Source of the DNA: Klebsiella pneumoniae
Lineage (GTDB): Bacteria > Pseudomonadota > Gammaproteobacteria > Pseudomonadales > Azotimanducaceae
Length of the DNA stretch: 7,453 nt
Assembly: GCA_945878745.1 (NCBI GenBank)
Contig: CAMDVY010000142.1
Location: 1 to 7,453, forward strand
Direction: 5' to 3'
In this document: piece by piece, positions 1 through 6,063 of the stretch
Layout of the letters: each line of letters opens with the position of its first letter
Numbering within the stretch: the stretch's first letter is position 1
The notes under the pieces: model-generated
Told to the model about the DNA's origin: nothing
Databases searched by the model: none
What the model saw: only the letters and a program-made list of their open reading frames with translations
Position numbers and translations under genes: made by a program

Positions 1-1276
1 GGAGGAGGATGAAGGGAACTACTCCGCGATAGATCGTTGGTGTATCGATCTCCGGAGGCGCCACACCCTTCAGGAAAAATATCGAAAAACCAACCGGCGG
101 GGTCAGAAAGCTGGTCTGCAGACAAACCGCAAACAGGACAGTGAACCAGACCGGATCAAAACCCAGCTTGATCACCACCGGTGCAACGAGCGGCAGAATG
201 ATGAGGGTAAGTTCAATCCAGTCAAGAAAGAACCCGAGAAAGAACGTGGCGATGAGGATCGTGATGACGATACCGGTAGCACCGAACGGCAGACCGGTAA
301 GCCACCCTTCAATCATTTCGTCACCGCCAAGCCCTCGCAATACCAGAGAAAAGGCCGTAGCACCCAGCATGATGGCAAAGATGTATGCGGTTGATCGCGT
401 GGTTTCCTGCAAGACGTCGCGCAGCCCGGACATGTTGAGCGCTCCCTTGAAGAGCGCCAGCAACAAGGCACCAAAGGCGCCAACACCGGCCGCTTCGGTC
501 GGTGTTGCGAGGCCGAAGAAAACACTGCCGAGCACCGAGAGGATAAGAAAGGCAGGCGGCAGTATGGCCTTGAACAAGTCGATCACGGCTCCGAAATCGA
601 GTGGTGGATAGACACCGCCTGGCGCCTTGTCCGGGCGAAACAGACCAACAAAGAAGAGGTAGAGGATATAGAGCACACCGAGTAACAAGCCAGGAAACAA
701 GGCGCCCAGAAACAGATCGCCGACACTCATCGCCATCCGGTCGGCCATCATCACCAGCATGATGCTTGGCGGAATCAGGATGCCAAGCGTGCCAACGGCC
801 GCGACGGTACCGGCGGCGAGTGATCGATCGTAACCTTGTTGCAGCATCACTGGCAGACCCAGCAGTGCCAGCAGCATGACGGATGAAGCAACGATGCCAG
901 TGCTGGCGGCGAGCAACAGGCCAATCAACGTAACGGCAATGGCGAGGCCACCACGCATGCTGCCGAAGAGCCGCGCAAAACTGGTCATCAGATCGCGGGC
1001 GATACCGGACCGATCGAGCAACAGCCCCATGAGGATGAACATGGGCAGGGCGACCATCACCCAGTTTTCCATCGTGTTCCAGACACGCTCGACGGACAAT
1101 GAGGCGTAACTCCAGTCCACGCCAATCGTGAGATTGAAGTCAACGTCCAGAACAATTGCCAGCGCCGTAAAAACGACGGCGAGGCCTCCCAACAGCCAGG
1201 CTACGGGGAATCCGGCAAACACCAGGATAATAAAGCCGATGAACATGGCCAATGCCAGCCATTCATTGGGCGGCAT
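1..1276 (-). CDS. dctM: TRAP transporter large permease subunit DctM (partial, C-terminus beyond window)
   Basis: This is the large membrane subunit of a tripartite ATP-independent periplasmic (TRAP) transporter, which carries the substrate and the coupling ion across the inner membrane. I translated the minus strand from the ATG at 1276. The frame stays open for 425 codons to the window edge, with no stop seen. Family-typical stretches are GTLGILIPPSI (about residues 162-172), the ATPTEAAGVGAFGA segment (about 257-270), FLDWIEL (about 350-356) and QTSFLTPPVGFSIFF (about 387-401). Many hydrophobic helices fill the rest. DctM proteins are usually about 425-450 residues, so probably only a short C-terminal piece is missing. 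The start is supported by GGAGG (1283-1287) six bases upstream. It overlaps the end of dctQ by 14 bases, so the two are probably translationally coupled. The family call is secure; the substrate is not determined by this subunit. Confidence 0.95.
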   Translation of the reverse strand, partial: MPPNEWLALAMFIGFIILVFAGFPVAWLLGGLAVVFTALAIVLDVDFNLTIGVDWSYASLSVERVWNTMENWVMVALPMFILMGLLLDRSGIARDLMTSFARLFGSMRGGLAIAVTLIGLLLAASTGIVASSVMLLALLGLPVMLQQGYDRSLAAGTVAAVGTLGILIPPSIMLVMMADRMAMSVGDLFLGALFPGLLLGVLYILYLFFVGLFRPDKAPGGVYPPLDFGAVIDLFKAILPPAFLILSVLGSVFFGLATPTEAAGVGAFGALLLALFKGALNMSGLRDVLQETTRSTAYIFAIMLGATAFSLVLRGLGGDEMIEGWLTGLPFGATGIVITILIATFFLGFFLDWIELTLIILPLVAPVVIKLGFDPVWFTVLFAVCLQTSFLTPPVGFSIFFLKGVAPPEIDTPTIYRGVVPFILL

Positions 1277-1790
1277 CGGTATCCTCCTGCAGAAACAGGA
1301 ATGACCAGACCCGTGACAGGCGTGCCAAAACAGCCAGTGCCAGCAAACCAAATCCGAACGGTAGTGCAGCCTTTATCAGCCAGCGGTTTGGTAAACCGCC
1401 GGGAGAAGAAGACACCTCATTGACTGCGAAACTGGATGTTACGAATGGAATACCGTAGATCACGATCAACAGAATGAAAGGGATCAGCAACAACAATGTT
1501 CCGTACAGTTCAATCCAGGCTTTGAGGCGAGGCCGGAGGCGCTCGTGCAGGACGTCGACCCGGACGTGTGCATCAGCCTGGTAGGCATAGCTCATGCCGA
1601 TCAGGAACCCAACCGAGTAAAGATGCCACTGGAGTTCTTCAAGCTCGATACTGCCCTCGGAAAACAGATAACGCATCACGACGTTCAGCATGATGACACC
1701 AAGCAGGATCAGCCAGATCCAGCTTGTGGCCTTGCCGATGTGGATGATCCAGCCATCAACGACGCGTGACAGACGGGTTTCTGGATACAT
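1263..1790 (-). CDS. dctQ: TRAP transporter small permease subunit DctQ
   Basis: This is the small membrane subunit of the TRAP transporter (175 aa), which packs against DctM to form the membrane complex. Four hydrophobic segments are visible at about residues 18-38, 55-70, 94-114 and 138-158, the usual DctQ topology. Family-like motifs are EELQWHLY (51-58), HVRVDVL (75-81) and the SSPGGLPNRW loop (127-136) before the last helix. The ATG start at 1790 shares its A with the TGA stop of dctP (a TGATG junction). A GAGGGA Shine-Dalgarno element (1797-1802) inside the last dctP codons lies six bases upstream. These features indicate coupled translation within a dctP-dctQ-dctM operon. The length is normal and no damage is seen. 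Confidence 0.95.
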   Translation of the reverse strand: MYPETRLSRVVDGWIIHIGKATSWIWLILLGVIMLNVVMRYLFSEGSIELEELQWHLYSVGFLIGMSYAYQADAHVRVDVLHERLRPRLKAWIELYGTLLLLIPFILLIVIYGIPFVTSSFAVNEVSSSPGGLPNRWLIKAALPFGFGLLALAVLARLSRVWSFLFLQEDTDAAQ

Positions 1791-2914
1791 CAGAAATCCC
1801 TCGGCAGATACGCCTTGGATTTCCAGTGGGCGTATTCCTTGCGAAATTTCTGCTGTGACGCGAGGATCTGCGCGAAATCTGCATCGGCTTTCGCTTCAGT
1901 GTCGAGCACCTTGTTGGTTACCGCTTCCAGCTCGCGAAGTATTTCCATGGGCAACGTTTCAGCGCTGACACCCTTGGCGGGAAAACCAACCATCACCGCG
2001 CCTTGCAGACCCTCTGATCTGGCAAGGTTGCGGGTCACACCCGCTGTGCATGCAGTATCGATGATGGTTCTGTCAGCTTCAGAGATCGCATCCCAATGGG
2101 TCTTGTTGATGACCAGATGTGATGCGGTGAATGGCTGATGCCATCCCGGGTAGTAGTTGAATTTGGCGACCCGGTCGAAGCCCAGTGTTTGATCCACTAC
2201 CGGCAATGCGAACTCCGTGGCGTCGATCGCGCCTTTCTCCAGGGCCTGGAAGATCTCACCGCCCGGCAACATGGTGACGGATGCGCCGAGTTGTTCGATG
2301 ACCTTGCCGCCGATACCGGCGAAGCGGATCTTCAGGCCACGCAGATCGTCGAGGGTTTCGATCTTGTGGCGGAACCAGCCGGCGGTCTCCGGTCCGGTCA
2401 TGCCGCAATAGATGAGGTGAATGTTGTGTCCGGCGTAGAGCGTTTCGGCCAGTTCGCGTCCACCGGCTTCATACCACCATGCGCTGTACTCCCAGGGTTC
2501 CATGCCGAATGGCACCGCGCCGAGCAAGGCGGACGCGGGAATCTTGCCCTGGTCATAACCAAGCCATGTATAACCCGCTTCTACTTTGTTGTCGCGGACC
2601 GCGTCGGTGATGCTGAACGCGGGGACAATCTCGCCAGGTTCATACAGACGGATCCTGATGGCGCCACCAGTGGCAGCTTCGATCTGATGGGCCACGTAGA
2701 CCGGATTGTCACCCAGCACGGGCAGGTTGGTCTGAAAAACCACAGGCACCCGCCAGGAGATCCGGGCTTCGCCACCAGCGCTTTTTTCCCGTCCCTGCGC
2801 TTGTTCACCGGTAATGGTATGCGGTCGGATGGCCAGGCTGCCCACAAGTCCAACAGAAAATGCCACGACCACGGCGGTCAGTGCTGCCCGATTGCTTAAG
2901 CCCCGTATTGCCAA
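1790..2914 (-). CDS. dctP: TRAP transporter periplasmic substrate-binding protein DctP, TakP-like
   Basis: This is the extracytoplasmic solute-binding protein of the TRAP transporter (374 aa), which captures the substrate in the periplasm and delivers it to DctQM. An N-terminal hydrophobic stretch (about residues 11-29) after two arginines fits a signal peptide or signal anchor. The mature part carries DctP-family segments: PFGMEPWEY (135-143), LKIRFAG with the conserved Arg197 expected to bind the substrate carboxylate, LPGGEIFQALEKGAIDATEF (216-235) and YYPGWHQP (254-261). From memory, these resemble the 2-oxoacid binder TakP more than the C4-dicarboxylate binder, so a 2-oxo or related monocarboxylate is a guess. 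The start is TTG at 2914: no ATG or GTG lies between it and the in-frame stop at 2936-2938, and a purine-rich GGAGAGGGG precedes it. The next in-frame ATG would remove the signal sequence. Confidence 0.93.
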   Translation of the reverse strand: MAIRGLSNRAALTAVVVAFSVGLVGSLAIRPHTITGEQAQGREKSAGGEARISWRVPVVFQTNLPVLGDNPVYVAHQIEAATGGAIRIRLYEPGEIVPAFSITDAVRDNKVEAGYTWLGYDQGKIPASALLGAVPFGMEPWEYSAWWYEAGGRELAETLYAGHNIHLIYCGMTGPETAGWFRHKIETLDDLRGLKIRFAGIGGKVIEQLGASVTMLPGGEIFQALEKGAIDATEFALPVVDQTLGFDRVAKFNYYPGWHQPFTASHLVINKTHWDAISEADRTIIDTACTAGVTRNLARSEGLQGAVMVGFPAKGVSAETLPMEILRELEAVTNKVLDTEAKADADFAQILASQQKFRKEYAHWKSKAYLPRDF

Positions 2915-2921
2915 TTCCGTT

Positions 2922-2956
2922 CCCCTCTCCCCACATTAATCCCCATATCAATCCCC
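2922..2956 (-). promoter_or_regulatory. Four GGGG runs over the dctP ribosome-binding site (G-quadruplex candidate)
   Basis: On the dctP strand, four uninterrupted GGGG runs occur at 2956-2953, 2944-2941, 2932-2929 and 2925-2922. They are separated by loops of 8, 8 and 3 bases. The last two runs form the purine-rich Shine-Dalgarno region, about seven bases before the TTG start. The pattern fits a relaxed intramolecular G-quadruplex motif, although the 8-base loops are one longer than the common 1-7 rule. If folded in mRNA it would cover the ribosome-binding site. Seeing the runs is direct; folding and regulation are inference. The runs could equally reflect repeated protein-binding sites. Confidence 0.45.
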
Positions 2957-2963
2957 ATCTTCG
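2928..2963. repeat. Three tandem 12-bp direct repeats beginning TCCCCA
   Basis: On the plus strand the hexamer TCCCCA begins at 2928, 2940 and 2952, exactly 12 bases apart. The first two 12-mers, TCCCCACATTAA and TCCCCATATCAA, match at 10 of 12 positions. The third keeps TCCCCAT and then diverges. A 12-base period just upstream of dctP could be a tandem operator for a regulator, or a simple duplication that created the G runs on the other strand. No known regulator consensus was recognised. Confidence 0.55.
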
Positions 2964-2976
2964 TCGTCACGCATTC

Positions 2977-2999
2977 GGCATCGGCAGGCCGATTATGCC
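2977..2999 (-). promoter_or_regulatory. Possible dctP promoter -10 element inside an imperfect inverted repeat
   Basis: Read on the minus strand, CATAAT (2997-2992) is a good match to a sigma-70 -10 box. It would start dctP transcription about 70 bases before the TTG codon. No good -35 is present at 16-18 bases; the best candidate, TTGTAA (3023-3018), is 20 bases away. The box lies in an imperfect inverted repeat: GGCAT (2977-2981) and CGGC (2982-2985) pair with GCCG (2988-2991) and ATGCC (2995-2999), with three bases bulged. A repressor or activator site overlapping the promoter would look like this, but the evidence is weak. Confidence 0.2.
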
Positions 3000-3037
3000 C
3001 GACTCGCTGCATTTCACTTACAACGCATTCCCGGGCT

Positions 3038-3065
3038 TTGCGTACACTCTCGCCTCCACTACACT
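3038..3065 (+). promoter_or_regulatory. Possible pnt operon promoter
   Basis: TTGCGT (3038-3043) and TACACT (3060-3065), separated by 16 bases, are a moderate match to a sigma-70 promoter directed toward pntAA. Transcription from here would give a leader of about 170 bases containing both perfect inverted repeats and the microsatellite. A promoter nearer to the gene cannot be excluded. This is pattern matching only. Confidence 0.25.
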
Positions 3066-3078
3066 CTGGCGCCTTTCT

Positions 3079-3095
3079 CGCCCGGCCAACGGGCG
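3079..3095. repeat. GC-rich inverted repeat CGCCCG / CGGGCG
   Basis: A perfect 6-bp stem, CGCCCG (3079-3084) and CGGGCG (3090-3095), flanks a 5-base loop. No T-run follows on either strand, so it is not a standard intrinsic terminator. It lies between the divergent operons and could be a short mRNA hairpin in the pnt leader or chance in GC-rich DNA. Confidence 0.35.
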
Positions 3096-3157
3096 CATTG
3101 GGAAGGACGACAAGAAAGCAGCCAAGGGATAGTCCTCAGGGGGCAACTTTTTGAGGT

Positions 3158-3178
3158 ACATGGCATTTGATGCCATGT
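3158..3178. promoter_or_regulatory. Perfect 9-bp inverted repeat upstream of pntAA (candidate operator or leader hairpin)
   Basis: ACATGGCAT (3158-3166) is followed after TTG by its exact reverse complement ATGCCATGT (3170-3178). This is a 21-base dyad with a 3-base centre, ending 64 bases before the pntAA ATG. No U-run follows, so it is not a terminator. Its size and symmetry suit the operator of a dimeric regulator. If transcribed, it would make a stable hairpin in the leader. No known regulator consensus was recognised, so the function is inferred. Confidence 0.5.
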
Positions 3179-3190
3179 CCAGTGGCGACG

Positions 3191-3222
3191 AATGAATGAA
3201 TGAATGAACGAACGAACGAACG
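3191..3222 (+). repeat. Tetranucleotide microsatellite (AATG)4(AACG)4 before pntAA
   Basis: Eight consecutive 4-base units, four AATG then four AACG, occupy 32 bases and end 20 bases before the pntAA start at 3243. The units differ by one T/C transition, so the array probably grew by slippage from two related units. Each AATG unit contains an ATG (3192, 3196, 3200, 3204). Only the last is open into pntAA; the first two stop after three codons, and the third gives a 13-residue peptide ending at 3241, one base before the pntAA ATG. Tetranucleotide arrays can be slippage-prone and cause phase variation in some pathogens. Here the array lies outside the conserved coding part. Confidence 0.85.
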
Positions 3223-3242
3223 ATCAATTGTCTGGGGGTAGC

Positions 3243-4376
3243 ATGCAGATAGGGGTACTCAAGGAGACCCTGCCGGGTGAGTTGCGCACTGCGTTAACGC
3301 CGCAGAACGCAAAGAAGCTCAAGGGTAAGGGCATCGACATCGCAATCGAAGCCGGTCTTGGCGTCGCATCCGGCTATGCCGATGCGGCCTATGTAGAAGT
3401 TGGCGCCGTGGTGCAGGATCGTGCAACGATCTTTGGCACCAGCGATGTAGTTCTGCGCGTGCGCAAGCCGAGCAACGACGACATTGCCGCGCTGAAAAAA
3501 GGTTCAGTGCACGTGAGCTTTCTCGATCCCTTCAACGAGCGCGGGCTGGTTGAGGCGATGGCGAAACAGGGTGTGACTTCAATCTCCATGGAGATGATTC
3601 CGCGCACCACGCGTGCGCAGAAGATGGATGCCTTGTCATCACAAGCCAACCTCGTGGGTTACGTGATGGTGATTCAGGCTGCATATCACTGTCCGAAAAT
3701 ATTCCCGATGATGATGACCCCGTCCGGCACGATCGCGCCGGCCCGGGTTTTTGTTATTGGCGCAGGGGTTGCTGGCCTGCAGGCCATTGCCACTGCGAAG
3801 CGTCTGGGTGCGCGGGTGGAAGCGTTTGATACACGTCCAGTCGTCGCCGAGCAGGTTCGATCACTGGGTGCCAAGTTCGTCGAAATCGATCTCGGTGAGA
3901 TCGGCCAGACCGAACAGGGTTACGCCAAGGAGCTGACCAAAGAACAGCTCGATAAACAGCGCGAAGGTCAGAAAAAGGTCATCGCCCAGTCTGACATCGT
4001 GATCACAACCGCCCAGGTATTCGGGCGTCCGGCGCCGCGCATTGTCAGTCGTGACATGGTTGAGGGCATGCAGCCTGGCAGCATCGTTGTCGACATGGCG
4101 GTTGAATCCGGTGGCAACGTTGAAGGTTCGGTGGCTGGGCAGATCGTCGACATCAATGGCGTCAAGGTGCTGGGCATCAGCAACCTGCCGTCTGAAGTTG
4201 CGCGCAACGCCAGCGACATGTACTCCGCCAATCTCTTCAACCTGCTCGATGAGTTCTGGGATGGCGAGAAAAAATCACTCGATCTGGATCCGGCGGACGA
4301 CATCGTCAAGGGTTGCGTCATCACTCGTGATGGGCAGATCGTCAATCAGACCATAGCGAATCACTACGCGAGGTAA
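3243..4376 (+). CDS. pntAA: NAD(P)+ transhydrogenase subunit alpha part 1 (NAD(H)-binding domain I)
   Basis: This is the soluble NAD(H)-binding domain of the proton-translocating transhydrogenase (377 aa), which passes hydride from NADH to NADP+ on PntB at the cytoplasmic face. Its N-terminus (MQIGVLKETLPGE) matches the usual PntA beginning. The segment RTTRAQKMDALSSQ (121-134) holds the residues equivalent to Rhodospirillum rubrum Arg127, Gln132 and Asp135 as R121, Q126 and D129. The nucleotide-binding loop GAGVAG is at 173-178, followed by Asp196 at the end of the next strand (EAFDTRP). The ATG at 3243 is preferred over the in-frame ATG at 3204, which would add 13 residues encoded by a microsatellite that the family lacks. 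A GGGGG run (3234-3238) is the likely ribosome-binding site. PntAA ends before the membrane domain, which is a separate gene three bases downstream, as in R. rubrum rather than E. coli. Confidence 0.96.
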   Translation: MQIGVLKETLPGELRTALTPQNAKKLKGKGIDIAIEAGLGVASGYADAAYVEVGAVVQDRATIFGTSDVVLRVRKPSNDDIAALKKGSVHVSFLDPFNERGLVEAMAKQGVTSISMEMIPRTTRAQKMDALSSQANLVGYVMVIQAAYHCPKIFPMMMTPSGTIAPARVFVIGAGVAGLQAIATAKRLGARVEAFDTRPVVAEQVRSLGAKFVEIDLGEIGQTEQGYAKELTKEQLDKQREGQKKVIAQSDIVITTAQVFGRPAPRIVSRDMVEGMQPGSIVVDMAVESGGNVEGSVAGQIVDINGVKVLGISNLPSEVARNASDMYSANLFNLLDEFWDGEKKSLDLDPADDIVKGCVITRDGQIVNQTIANHYAR

Positions 4377-4379
4377 GTC

Positions 4380-4685
4380 ATGGACGCCGTATTTCTGGCC
4401 TTTATTCTCATGCTGGCCATCTTCCTCGGCTTCGAGCTGATTTCGAAGGTGCCGGCAACGCTCCACACACCGCTGATGTCTGCATCGAATGCAGTTTCAG
4501 GCATTACCATAGTTGGTGCTCTGCTTTCTGCAGGTAGCGACACTGCGTTCGTTTCCAGCCTGCTTGGTGGGTTGGCCGTAATTTTTGCCATGATCAACGT
4601 GGTCGGGGGTTATGTGGTCACCGACCGGATGCTGGGCATGTTCAAGAAAAAAGTTGACCCGAACGCAAAAGGAGGCAAGGCATGA
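4380..4685 (+). CDS. pntAB: NAD(P)+ transhydrogenase subunit alpha part 2 (membrane domain)
   Basis: This is a small membrane subunit (101 aa) equivalent to the C-terminal membrane part of E. coli PntA. With PntB it forms the proton path of the transhydrogenase. Hydrophobic segments lie at about residues 4-21, 36-52 and 58-80. The hallmark PATLHTPLMSASNAVSGI (25-42) is present, including His29, and a basic tail (FKKKVDP) follows the last helix. The ATG at 4380 is three bases after the pntAA stop, with GCGAGG (4368-4373) spaced six bases upstream. Its stop overlaps the pntB start by four bases (ATGA). Length and motifs are normal for the split PntAB form. Confidence 0.96.
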   Translation: MDAVFLAFILMLAIFLGFELISKVPATLHTPLMSASNAVSGITIVGALLSAGSDTAFVSSLLGGLAVIFAMINVVGGYVVTDRMLGMFKKKVDPNAKGGKA

Positions 4686-6043
4686 GTCTCGTACTCGTCA
4701 ATGTCGGCTACATTCTGGCCGCAATCCTCTTCATTATTGGTCTGAAGATGCTCAGCTCGCCCGCGACTGCGGTGCGTGGAAACATCTGGTCAGCCTGGGC
4801 GATGTTCATCGCCATCGTCGTGACACTGCTCTACAAGAACATCGTCTCCTTCGAGTGGATCATCGCTGGCACTATCATTGGTAGTGCGATCGGCTGGTAT
4901 ACCGCAAAAAAGGTAGCGATGACCGCAATGCCAGAGATGGTGGCGCTCTTCAACGGTTCCGGTGGTCTATCGAGCATGCTCGTGGGGTGGGCTGCACTGT
5001 ATGAGCCGGGCAACACGACCTTTATCCTGATCACGATTGCGCTTTCGATCCTTATCGGTGGGGTGACGTTCTCCGGATCGTTTATCGCCTACGCAAAGCT
5101 TGCCGAGGTGATGAGTGGCAAGGCAATCGTGTTCAACGCACAACGCTTGGTAAACGCGTTGATTCTGGTAGGGATAATCGTGTCCAGCGTCTTCCTGTGC
5201 ATGGAGCCCTCGGTGACATCGCCGTGGCTGTTTGTGCTGATTGGCCTCAGCCTGCTGTTTGGTGTGATGGCTGTCATCCCGATTGGTGGGGCAGACATGC
5301 CGGTAGTCATCTCGTTGCTCAACAGCTACTCGGGGCTTGCTGCGTGTGCCGCCGGATTTGCGATCAACAACAACATCCTGATTGTTGCCGGTGCTCTGGT
5401 CGGCGCTTCAGGGATCATTCTGACGCAGATCATGTGCAAGGCGATGAACCGCTCGCTGGCGAACGTGTTGTTCTCAGGCTTCGGAGCCGTGAAGACGGCC
5501 AGCAAGGTTGAAGGTGAAGTTAAGCCGATCAACGCAGAAGACGCCTACCTGATTCTGGAATCCGCGTCGTCGGTGACGTTCGTTCCCGGTTATGGGATGG
5601 CGGTCGCACAGGCCCAGCACGTCGTTCGTGAGCTGGGTGAATTGCTCGAGAAAAATGGCGCAGAAGTGACCTACGCCATCCATCCGGTTGCAGGCCGAAT
5701 GCCTGGACACATGAACGTCCTGCTGGCTGAAGCCAATGTGCCTTACGACCAGCTGGTGGAAATGGATGACATCAACCCACGCATGGCCAATGTCGATGTG
5801 GCGGTTGTCATCGGTGCCAACGACGTCGTCAATCCGGCGGCCCGCAATGATGAAAACAGCCCGATTTACGGGATGCCAATCATCAACGTGGATAATGCAC
5901 GGACGGTGTTCGTGCTCAAACGTTCAATGGCGTCCGGTTTTTCCGGTGTCGACAACCCGCTGTTCTTCGGTGAAAACACCCGCATGCTGTTTGGTGATGC
6001 GAAACAATCGATCGCCGGTCTCGTCGCGCAGTTCAAGAGTTAG
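4682..6043 (+). CDS. pntB: NAD(P)+ transhydrogenase subunit beta
   Basis: This is the beta subunit (453 aa), with an N-terminal membrane domain of many helices (about residues 1-265) and a C-terminal NADP(H)-binding domain III (about 285-453). It binds NADP+ and couples hydride transfer to proton movement. Visible markers are GGADMPVVISLLNSYSG (202-218), with Asp205 and Asn214 equivalent to E. coli Asp213 and Asn222; GYGMAVAQAQ (303-312); HPVAGRMPGHMNVLLAEA (334-351); GANDVVNPAA (378-387); and KRSMASGF (413-420), whose Lys-Arg pair contacts the 2'-phosphate of NADP. The position of E. coli His91 is Asn91 here (MVALFNGSGG). The start overlaps the pntAB stop and has a strong AAAAGGAGG ribosome-binding site six bases upstream. 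The full domain set is intact. Confidence 0.97.
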   Translation: MSLVLVNVGYILAAILFIIGLKMLSSPATAVRGNIWSAWAMFIAIVVTLLYKNIVSFEWIIAGTIIGSAIGWYTAKKVAMTAMPEMVALFNGSGGLSSMLVGWAALYEPGNTTFILITIALSILIGGVTFSGSFIAYAKLAEVMSGKAIVFNAQRLVNALILVGIIVSSVFLCMEPSVTSPWLFVLIGLSLLFGVMAVIPIGGADMPVVISLLNSYSGLAACAAGFAINNNILIVAGALVGASGIILTQIMCKAMNRSLANVLFSGFGAVKTASKVEGEVKPINAEDAYLILESASSVTFVPGYGMAVAQAQHVVRELGELLEKNGAEVTYAIHPVAGRMPGHMNVLLAEANVPYDQLVEMDDINPRMANVDVAVVIGANDVVNPAARNDENSPIYGMPIINVDNARTVFVLKRSMASGFSGVDNPLFFGENTRMLFGDAKQSIAGLVAQFKS

Positions 6044-6063
6044 ACCTTCACCTGCGCTGTGCA

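Larger units (their letters stand above)
2915..3242. other. Divergent intergenic region between the TRAP and pnt operons
   Basis: This 328-base stretch has no convincing gene. Short open frames on both strands (for example 2860-3132 plus and 3018-3227 minus) have no family resemblance and no good ribosome-binding site. It must hold the promoters and controls of two divergent operons. Its structured parts are G-tract direct repeats next to dctP, an imperfect inverted repeat at 2977-2999, a short GC-rich inverted repeat at 3079-3095, a perfect 9-bp-arm inverted repeat at 3158-3178 and a tetranucleotide microsatellite at 3191-3222. Each is listed separately. Confidence 0.8.

Noticed and set aside
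141..611. Plus-strand open frame of 156 codons opposite dctM
   Set aside because: It is rich in Ser, Pro, Lys and Arg, as expected for the reverse of a membrane-protein gene. DctM motifs on the other strand account for the region.
2138..2899. Long plus-strand open frame (253 codons) opposite dctP
   Set aside because: It is antisense to a clear DctP protein, has no family resemblance or ribosome-binding site, and its length is explained by the codon bias of the opposite strand.
3079..3095. GC-rich hairpin as an intrinsic terminator
   Set aside because: It sits upstream of both divergent operons, not at a gene end, and no T-run follows on either strand.
3191..3222. CRISPR array or iteron-type origin suggested by the short repeats
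   Set aside because: The units are only 4 bases long with no spacers, no cas or replication gene is nearby, and the surroundings are normal operons.
3018..3227. Minus-strand open frame of 69 codons in the divergent intergenic region
   Set aside because: Its first codons are the reverse of the microsatellite and its end is low-quality intergenic sequence; no ribosome-binding site or resemblance to a protein.
3204..3242. Start of pntAA at the upstream ATG 3204
   Set aside because: It would add 13 residues made from repeat sequence in front of a canonical PntA N-terminus, and no Shine-Dalgarno element precedes it. The ATG at 3243 follows a G-rich run and fits the family.
4682..4685. Overlap of pntAB and pntB as a possible frameshift or fusion error
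   Set aside because: The ATGA overlap with a strong GGAGG site is a normal coupled junction, and the separate pntAA, pntAB and pntB genes are a known natural arrangement.
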